DNA from: Candidatus Peregrinibacteria bacterium
Lineage (GTDB): Bacteria > Patescibacteriota > Gracilibacteria > Peribacterales > Peribacteraceae
Direction of reading: 5' to 3'
Length of the DNA stretch: 19,578 nucleotides
Assembly: GCA_016201685.1 (NCBI GenBank)
Contig: JACQCJ010000093.1
Location: 1 to 19,578 of the forward strand
Shown here piece by piece: positions 15,412 through 19,578 of this stretch; positions within the stretch are counted from its first letter, which is position 1; every line of letters starts with the position of its first letter. The notes beneath the pieces were generated by a model, which was not told the origin of the DNA, did no database searches, and saw only the letters and a program-made list of their open reading frames with translations. The position numbers and the translations under genes are program-made.

Positions 15412-15747
15412 TCAATCATTGGTGGAAGCTAACCTCAACTCGTCGTCAACAGGCACACCGCGAGCTGCGCTGATGCTTGCAATTTCCCCCAGTGTCCGTT
15501 GCAGGTGTAATGCCGCCCGCTCCAGTGCGGCTGCGACATCAGCATCGTCATCGAGCGGTCGGGGAGCTGCTCTCTGCCAGCGCACCAGCCTCAGCGCCTC
15601 GGCAACGTGATGGCTGATATCTCGGATAGTGAGACTGCTGACGGCATCCACCACCGCAGCGCGCACCTCGGGCGTTGCCTGTCGGTATCGCTCAACCATC
15701 TCATCCAAGATCACGTTCTGAGTCGATTCAGGGACTGTCTCGTCCAT
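15412..15747 (-). CDS. Small helical protein of unknown function
   Basis: This 111-residue protein has no recognised family, signal peptide or membrane segment. It is predicted to be mostly helical: an N-terminal segment (NVILDEMVERYRQATPEVRAAVVDAV), a middle one (IRDISHHVAEALRLVRWQRA), an acidic turn (PLDDDAD) and a long helix (VAAALERAALHLQRTLGEIAS). ATG 15747 is preferred over the upstream start at 15774, which overlaps the promoter, because a promoter ends precisely there. The leader GTTCTCTTC is identical to that of the M16 peptidase gene. It is convergent with the histone-like gene (adjacent stop codons) and divergent from idi. Confidence 0.72.
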   Translation of the reverse strand: MDETVPESTQNVILDEMVERYRQATPEVRAAVVDAVSSLTIRDISHHVAEALRLVRWQRAAPRPLDDDADVAAALERAALHLQRTLGEIASISAARGVPVDDELRLASTND

Positions 15748-15753
15748 GAAGAG

Positions 15754-15781
15754 AACATACGCATGACATGGCAACAGTCAA
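15754..15781 (-). promoter_or_regulatory. Promoter giving a leaderless transcript of the 111-aa gene
   Basis: On the minus strand, TTGACT (15781-15776, 5/6) is followed after 16 bp by TATGTT (15759-15754, 4/6). The expected start falls on the A of ATG 15747. Because it occupies 15754-15781, the alternative idi starts at 15763 and 15781 become less likely. Confidence 0.5.
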
Positions 15782-15825
15782 TGCACCGTCTCGCATCCGA
15801 TCACATCCTCGCCTATGCTGAAGTC

Positions 15826-16347
15826 ATGCCCCGCACCGTCACTCTCACCGATGAATCCGGTACCGCGATAGGAACCGCAGACCTGATTGTCGCGCACACG
15901 GGGAAGGGCTCGCTCCACCGCGCGTTTTCCGTGTACATCTTCAGCGAGGATGATACGAAAATCCTCATCCAGCAGCGAAGCGGCGAGAAGATGCTGTGGC
16001 CGGGCATCTGGGCGAACACGTGCTGTAGTCATCCGTTTGAAAATGAAGAGGCGGTGACGGCGGGCAAGAGAAGACTCACGGAAGAACTGGGTATCGACGT
16101 GCCACTCGAAATTCACAGCACCTTCGTCTACCGCGCGGAGGATCCCGCAAAGAGAGGCGTGGAGCATGAGCACGTGGCGATCCTCCTCGGCCGCGCACCG
16201 GAGACGATTCCACTCAAACCCGATCCAAAGGAAGTGGCGGCCGTTCGATGGATCACTCTTGTCGAGCTCGAGCAGGAAATGACAAAAAATCCTGATCAAT
16301 TCGCACCGTGGTTTCATCGGGGCTTGGCGCAAATTTTGCAGAACTGA
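15826..16347 (+). CDS. idi: Isopentenyl-diphosphate isomerase, type I
   Basis: This 173-residue Nudix-fold enzyme interconverts IPP and DMAPP using a divalent metal, supplying the allylic primer for prenyl synthases. The active-site cysteine is in NTCCSHP (Cys67, aligning with Cys67 of the E. coli enzyme), and the catalytic Glu is in VEHEH (Glu115). The metal-binding histidines are in VAHTGKGSLHRAF (His24, His31). LHRAFSVYIF, WPGIWANTCCSHP, the Nudix helix region (AGKRRLTEELGI) and FVYRAEDP are all as in the family. The frame is open to 15607. ATG 15826 matches the usual N-terminus (VTLTDESGTAIGT), but 15763 and 15781 cannot be excluded. Type I isomerase next to mevalonate-pathway genes is expected, since that route makes only IPP. 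Confidence 0.93.
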   Translation: MPRTVTLTDESGTAIGTADLIVAHTGKGSLHRAFSVYIFSEDDTKILIQQRSGEKMLWPGIWANTCCSHPFENEEAVTAGKRRLTEELGIDVPLEIHSTFVYRAEDPAKRGVEHEHVAILLGRAPETIPLKPDPKEVAAVRWITLVELEQEMTKNPDQFAPWFHRGLAQILQN

Positions 16348-16350
16348 GGG

Positions 16351-16446
16351 GGTTACATGGTTACATTGTCAAATTGTTCGCAAGCGCACTGCGAAGGGCT
16401 GCTCTATCATGATCATGTAGCCATTTAGTCATGTAACCATTGAACC
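16351..16446. repeat. Inverted repeat built from 8-bp periodic words
   Basis: The left arm reads GGTTACAT, GGTTACAT, TGTCAAAT (16351-16374). The right arm reads ATGTAGCC, ATTTAGTC, ATGTAACC, ATTGAACC (16415-16446). ATGGTTACAT (16357-16366) and ATGTAACCAT (16431-16440) are perfect 10-bp inverted partners. Nested inside are a second stem, TTCGCA/TGCGAA (16377-16382/16390-16395), and the palindrome CATGATCATG (16408-16417). It fills the whole idi-uppS spacer and reaches within 4 bp of the uppS start. Confidence 0.7.
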
Positions 16447-16449
16447 ATC

Positions 16450-17145
16450 GTGTCACAACCAACCAACCAACCATCACCACGTCTCCATCTTGCGATCATC
16501 CCCGACGGCAACCGCCGCTGGGCGCGGCAGCGCAGCTTCTTTCCGTGGAAAGGTCATGAACAATCGATAGAAACATTCGATACGCTCGTGGAATGGTGTC
16601 GCAAAGACGGCCACATAGGGACATTGACCTTCTGGTGCTTCTCCACCGAGAACTGGAAGCGCGATCCCAAGGAGGTCAAGAAGCTGATGGAATTGTTGGA
16701 AGATTCGGTCAAGAACAAGCGTGAGAAGCTCATCAAAAACCGCATCCACGTCATTCGCTCTGGACGCACCGACCGTATCGCGCCGTTGCTGCTTGCCGCA
16801 CTGGACGAGCTCGAGCGAGCGACGTCGCAAGATCCGGTGATGACGCTGCACTTGGCAATCGATTACGGCGGAAAAGACGAACTGCTCCGCGCGATGAACA
16901 AGCTCACGAAGAACGATGAAGTCACCGAAGAAAATTTCCGCGCGCTCCTCGATCATCCCGAGCTCCCGGACATCGACCTCGTGATCCGTACGTCCGGCGA
17001 GCACCGCACCTCGAATTTCTTTCTCTGGCAGAGCACGTATGCAGAATGGATGTTCCCCGAGAAGTATTTTCCGGATCTGACGCCGGAGGATGTGAAAACT
17101 GCAGTCGATGAATTTGAGAAACGACAACGGAGATTCGGCTCTTGA
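16450..17145 (+). CDS. uppS: Undecaprenyl-diphosphate synthase (cis-prenyltransferase)
   Basis: This 231-residue cytoplasmic enzyme adds IPP units in cis configuration to farnesyl-PP to make undecaprenyl-PP, the lipid carrier of peptidoglycan synthesis. Family motifs are clear: LAIIPDGNRRWA with catalytic Asp19, TFWCFSTENWKR, LAIDYGGKDELLRA (usually NYGGR) and IRTSGEHRTSNFFLWQSTYAEW, which binds IPP. The length is close to the family norm. The start is GTG 16450; no in-frame ATG lies near the conserved N-terminus. No Shine-Dalgarno site is visible, and the octameric inverted repeat ends just before the start. The stop overlaps the next start (TGATG). The pairing with idi and, on the other strand, a short-chain prenyl synthase points to a shared polyprenol pathway. 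Confidence 0.95.
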   Translation: MSQPTNQPSPRLHLAIIPDGNRRWARQRSFFPWKGHEQSIETFDTLVEWCRKDGHIGTLTFWCFSTENWKRDPKEVKKLMELLEDSVKNKREKLIKNRIHVIRSGRTDRIAPLLLAALDELERATSQDPVMTLHLAIDYGGKDELLRAMNKLTKNDEVTEENFRALLDHPELPDIDLVIRTSGEHRTSNFFLWQSTYAEWMFPEKYFPDLTPEDVKTAVDEFEKRQRRFGS

Positions 17146-17357
17146 TGCATATGAAGCGCGGCATCTATCGCCATTACAAAGGCAAGCGCTACGAGGTGAT
17201 CGCCACTGCAAAGCACACGGAAACGCATGAGCTCTACGTCGTCTATCGCCCTCTCGAGGGAAAGAAGCAACTCTGGGTACGACCGAAAACGATGTTTCAA
17301 GAGTATGTCGTCCACGAAGGAAAACGCGTACGACGATTCACACTGTGGCAATCTTAA
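17145..17357 (+). CDS. DUF1653 domain protein
   Basis: This 70-residue protein is a single DUF1653 domain: KRGIYRHYKGKRYEVIATAK, HTETHELYVVYRPL, WVRPKTMFQEYV and a final GKRVRRFTLW. This matches the family consensus of G-YRHYKG, ET-E--VVY, W-RP--MF and RF. The family is widespread in bacteria, small, and of unknown function. The ATG overlaps the uppS stop in TGATG, so translation is probably coupled to uppS; ATG 17151 is the alternative start. Its TAA shares the TTAA at 17354-17357 with the stop of the opposing prenyl synthase gene. Confidence 0.9.
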   Translation: MHMKRGIYRHYKGKRYEVIATAKHTETHELYVVYRPLEGKKQLWVRPKTMFQEYVVHEGKRVRRFTLWQS

Positions 17358-18271
17358 CGACGTTTCTCGCGCATTGATTCCGCCAAAGAGATCAGTGCTC
17401 CTGCACACTTCTCAAAAGGCTTCATGGAATCACAAGCCTGTGCGATCAATTGTTCGATTCTCTTCCGACTTTGTTCCACTCCAAAAATGGAGGGGGACGT
17501 CCGCTTGCCCTTCTCCACATCTTTCCCGACTCGCTTACCAGTCTCTTTTTCCGATCCCTCGACATCCAAAAGATCGTCCAGAATCTGAAACGCGAGACCG
17601 AGCCGCCATCCATACTCGCTCAATGCCGCGAGTTGTTCCTCTGAAGCACCGGTGACTATACCACCCATCCTCAAGGAGGCGACGATGAGCGCTCCAGTCT
17701 TCTGCCGCTCCATTCCTTCGATTTGCTCTGGAGAGGGATGGCCGCCGAAGCCTTCCATGTCGAGCGACTGACCTTCGATCATGCTCATTGTTGCCATCGC
17801 AAGCTCTCGGGTGCAGACAAGAGCAATCTCTGGAGATAGATTCTTTTGAACTTGGGGAGCAGGCTTGCTGCCTGCGTCGTGTGAGAGAACCTCGAATGCA
17901 AAGCTCAGCAAAGCATCCCCTGCGAGCAGCGCCTGCGCCTCGCCAAAGACAACATGATTGGTTGCTTTTCCTCTGCGCAGATCGTCATCATCCATACAAG
18001 GAAGATCATCGTGGATCAACGAAAATGCATGCACCATCTCGACCGCGCACGCGGCGGGAAGAGCATCGTCGACGGAACCGCCGCACGCTTCACATGCGAG
18101 CAATGTCAGAAGGGGACGAAGGCGCTTGCCCGGAAGCAGGAGCGTGTAGCGCATGGCGCGGATCAAGGTCGTCTCGGGAATGCCCGGGAATGCGACGGCA
18201 TCGGCGAGCGACTTCTCGATCATCGGGAGCAATCGCGACGATGTCTGTGCGAACGATGTATCCTTTGGCAT
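17354..18271 (-). CDS. Short-chain trans-polyprenyl diphosphate synthase (FPP/GGPP synthase, IspA-like)
   Basis: This 305-residue all-helical enzyme joins DMAPP and IPP units. The first Asp-rich motif is LIHDDLPCMDDDDLRRGKAT (Asp88, Asp89 and Asp94), with the two-residue insertion typical of bacterial type II farnesyl synthases. The second is LDDLLD (Asp232, Asp233 and Asp236). LLPGKRLRPLL, the GDALL segment and KTGALIVASLRMGG are also as in IspA. Phe83, five residues before the first motif, would favour a short C15 product (inference), although C20 is possible. The frame is open to 18382 but would overlap the divergent mevalonate kinase; ATG 18271 follows a -10 box at the leaderless spacing. 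It would supply farnesyl-PP to UppS. An insert at 130-148 (SHDAGSKPAPQVQKNL) is longer than in E. coli IspA. Confidence 0.94.
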   Translation of the reverse strand: MPKDTSFAQTSSRLLPMIEKSLADAVAFPGIPETTLIRAMRYTLLLPGKRLRPLLTLLACEACGGSVDDALPAACAVEMVHAFSLIHDDLPCMDDDDLRRGKATNHVVFGEAQALLAGDALLSFAFEVLSHDAGSKPAPQVQKNLSPEIALVCTRELAMATMSMIEGQSLDMEGFGGHPSPEQIEGMERQKTGALIVASLRMGGIVTGASEEQLAALSEYGWRLGLAFQILDDLLDVEGSEKETGKRVGKDVEKGKRTSPSIFGVEQSRKRIEQLIAQACDSMKPFEKCAGALISLAESMREKRR

Positions 18272-18277
18272 ATCCGT

Positions 18278-18283
18278 ATTGTA
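18278..18283 (-). promoter_or_regulatory. -10 box of the polyprenyl synthase gene (leaderless spacing)
   Basis: On the minus strand, TACAAT (5/6) ends 6 nt before ATG 18271, so the expected transcription start is the A of the ATG. No good -35 is visible. On the opposite strand the overlapping TATTGT (18277-18282) could be a weak -10 for mevalonate kinase, making a back-to-back promoter in the 25-bp spacer. Confidence 0.4.
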
Positions 18284-18296
18284 CGACCGACCTTCG

Positions 18297-19154
18297 ATGT
18301 CCGCACGCACTGTCTCCGTTTCCGGCAAGATTATCCTGAGCGGCGACCATGCGGTCGTCTCCGGCCTCCCGGGAATCGCCATGCCTTCGCGGCAGCGGAT
18401 GACCGTGACATTCGAAGAGAGGGACTCGGGAACACTGGAAGTACGCTGCGATCCGTCTATGACGCATCCTGCGTGGCAAAATTATCTCGACCACATTGTT
18501 CGAGAATCTGAGAAAATCGCAGATCGGAAATGGTTCGGGACAATCACGATCGAAAGTGACATTCCGATCGGAAAAGGCATGGGTTCCTCTACGTCTGCAG
18601 TGATCGCCATCGCACGATGCTTGTTCGGTGAAGGCTGTGAAAATCACGCGCAGCAGATCGAAGATGCCGTGAACCCGGGGAACAGCGGCCTCGACTTCGC
18701 CGTCATCTGGAATAATCGTCCGCTGCGATTCCAGCGCGGCCATGAGCCAAAAGACATCGCACTCCCCTCTTCGCTTGCGCAGGAGATGATCCTCATCGAT
18801 ACGGGAACTCCGAGCGAAACGACGCCGCAACTCGTCGCGTGGGTGCAATCGTGCAAGTCCGAACTCCTTCCGCATCTGGAAACAATCGGACGTTGCACGG
18901 AGAGAATCGACCGAGGCGAACCCCTCGCATCCGTCATCCCCGACCATCATCGTGCACAAATCGCGCTCGGTGTGGTACCGCAACCTGTCCAAGCATTGAT
19001 CGGAGCGATCGAACAAGAAGGAGGAGTGGCGAAGGTTATCGGAGGAGGAGGACGGACCGGTGGGGGAGGAATCGTGCTTGCATTGCATCCTCGAACTCCG
19101 ACAATCGCTTCCATTGTCCGCGATCACGGATTTTCTCTCTGCGAAGCAAATTGA
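18297..19154 (+). CDS. Mevalonate kinase (GHMP family)
   Basis: This 285-residue kinase phosphorylates mevalonate with ATP in the mevalonate route to IPP. The three GHMP motifs are present: an N-terminal SGKIILSGDHAVVSGLPGIA with Lys11, the ATP loop PIGKGMGSSTSA (90-101), and the C-terminal glycine-rich AKVIGGGGRTGGGGIVLAL. The catalytic Asp is in NSGLDFAV (Asp133). Motif 1 has SGDH where most mevalonate kinases have FGEH, a conservative Glu-to-Asp change at residue 17. The frame is open from 18153, but ATG 18297 begins the fold and sits 25 bp from the divergent prenyl synthase start. Other GHMP sugar or phosphomevalonate kinases are possible, but the HAVV-G-P-IA signature and the decarboxylase gene behind it favour mevalonate kinase. 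Confidence 0.88.
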   Translation: MSARTVSVSGKIILSGDHAVVSGLPGIAMPSRQRMTVTFEERDSGTLEVRCDPSMTHPAWQNYLDHIVRESEKIADRKWFGTITIESDIPIGKGMGSSTSAVIAIARCLFGEGCENHAQQIEDAVNPGNSGLDFAVIWNNRPLRFQRGHEPKDIALPSSLAQEMILIDTGTPSETTPQLVAWVQSCKSELLPHLETIGRCTERIDRGEPLASVIPDHHRAQIALGVVPQPVQALIGAIEQEGGVAKVIGGGGRTGGGGIVLALHPRTPTIASIVRDHGFSLCEAN

Positions 19155-19238
19155 CAAGCAACAATCGACAACCGAGAATTCCTCCAAAACAAGAATGGTT
19201 CCCAAAATTTTCAATTCTCAATTATCAATTTTCAATTT
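19155..19238. repeat. Heptameric tandem-repeat spacer
   Basis: The spacer between two mevalonate-pathway genes divides into 7-mers. At the right end are four tandem units TCAATTC, TCAATTA, TCAATTT, TCAATTT (19211-19238), which stop 1 bp before the next ATG. At the left end are CAAGCAA, CAATCGA, CAACCGA (19155-19175), directly after the stop. GAGAATT (19174-19180) and AATTCTC (19213-19219) are inverted partners, so the spacer can fold. The spacer is 85 bp, an exact multiple of seven plus one. Confidence 0.65.
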
Positions 19239-19239
19239 C

Positions 19240-19578
19240 ATGCCAATCACTGCACGATCAACGCCAAATATTGCGCTCATCAAATACTGGGGCAATCGCA
19301 ACGACGGCCTGCGTCTGCCCGCCGCGGATTCGCTCTCCATGGCGCTCAATACGCCTTCCGTCGAGATCATCGTGGATGACTCGGCTGTCCTCGACATTCA
19401 CTCGTTCGAATCCGATGGCAGAGAGCGGACGATGACGATGAAGCACGTGCTGCGATTCAACCGTCATCTGGAACTCACGAAACAGTATCTCGCCGAGTTG
19501 GGTTCTCCCGAAGCGATCCCCGCATCCGTCTCGATCACCATCCATTCCGCGATCCCTCCGGGCATCGGCATCGCCTCG
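19240..19578 (+). CDS. Diphosphomevalonate decarboxylase-type GHMP enzyme (3' end beyond window)
   Basis: The first 113 residues are present and the frame is open to the window edge. The N-terminus STPNIALIKYWGNRNDGLRL followed by PAADSLSMAL is the signature of mevalonate-diphosphate decarboxylase, which turns mevalonate-5-diphosphate into IPP with ATP. The last residues, SAIPPGIGIAS, start the ATP-binding loop (family form iPtaaGlASSA). The usual KYWGKR is KYWGNR here: the second Lys is Asn, a notable change at a position normally involved in substrate or nucleotide binding. Related phosphomevalonate decarboxylases share the same N-terminal motif, so the exact substrate is open. It follows mevalonate kinase on the same strand after an 85-bp heptameric spacer and is probably co-transcribed with it. 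Confidence 0.9.
   Translation, partial: MPITARSTPNIALIKYWGNRNDGLRLPAADSLSMALNTPSVEIIVDDSAVLDIHSFESDGRERTMTMKHVLRFNRHLELTKQYLAELGSPEAIPASVSITIHSAIPPGIGIAS

Noticed and set aside
15607..15825. Longer idi protein starting at 15607
   Set aside because: The extra 73 residues lie antisense to the 111-aa gene and its promoter and have no match to the isomerase family.

Overview
This window reads as bacterial chromosome with moderately high GC and the standard code (TGA closes many genes, TGG encodes Trp). It carries a bacterial-type tRNA-Gly and a cluster of isoprenoid genes belonging to the mevalonate route, which only some bacteria use. Mevalonate genes, many small or unrecognised proteins, tight convergent gene ends and few Shine-Dalgarno sites would fit a Patescibacteria/CPR lineage such as Peregrinibacteria or Peribacteria. 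That assignment is inference only. The use of TGA as stop argues against the TGA=Gly lineages (Gracilibacteria, Absconditabacteria).

Left part (1-5.4 kb): a triplet of small hairpin repeats, tRNA-Gly(UCC) with a probable terminator, a 69-aa charged helical protein, a GNAT acetyltransferase, a self-inhibited Fic AMP-transferase on the minus strand, and a PLP-dependent threonine/serine dehydratase divergent from a TrmB-type regulator. A strong promoter and a perfect 16-bp palindrome lie between the last two. A minus-strand doxX-like/AHSA1-like pair follows.

Middle part (5.4-13.4 kb): about 640 bp without a convincing gene, then an unrecognised 443-aa soluble protein and a membrane-anchored TPR-like protein, each with its own near-consensus promoter. 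Next come a large secreted tandem M16 peptidase (minus), a secreted protein of unknown family (plus), a bidirectional-looking terminator, and a secreted surface-type protein whose reading frame is broken near its C-terminus.

Right part (13.4-19.6 kb): a MITE-like GC-rich palindromic element, an NRAMP-family transporter with non-canonical metal-site motifs, a histone-H1-like Lys/Ala-rich protein, a small unknown protein, and then isoprenoid genes: idi (IPP isomerase), uppS (undecaprenyl-PP synthase), a DUF1653 protein coupled to uppS, a short-chain polyprenyl synthase (minus), mevalonate kinase (plus), and the start of a diphosphomevalonate-decarboxylase-type gene running off the edge. Together these would turn mevalonate into IPP/DMAPP, condense it to farnesyl-PP and extend it to the undecaprenyl carrier for cell-wall synthesis. 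Phosphomevalonate kinase is not seen and may lie beyond the edge.

Three patterns are not explained by gene calls. (1) Most start codons are preceded by a C/T-rich tract rather than a Shine-Dalgarno site, and several -10 boxes end exactly 6 nt before the ATG, which implies leaderless mRNAs. (2) Three intergenic spacers are built from degenerate 7- or 8-bp periodic words folded into inverted repeats. (3) A ~100-bp element at 13241-13340 has terminal inverted repeats, each of which is itself a hairpin.
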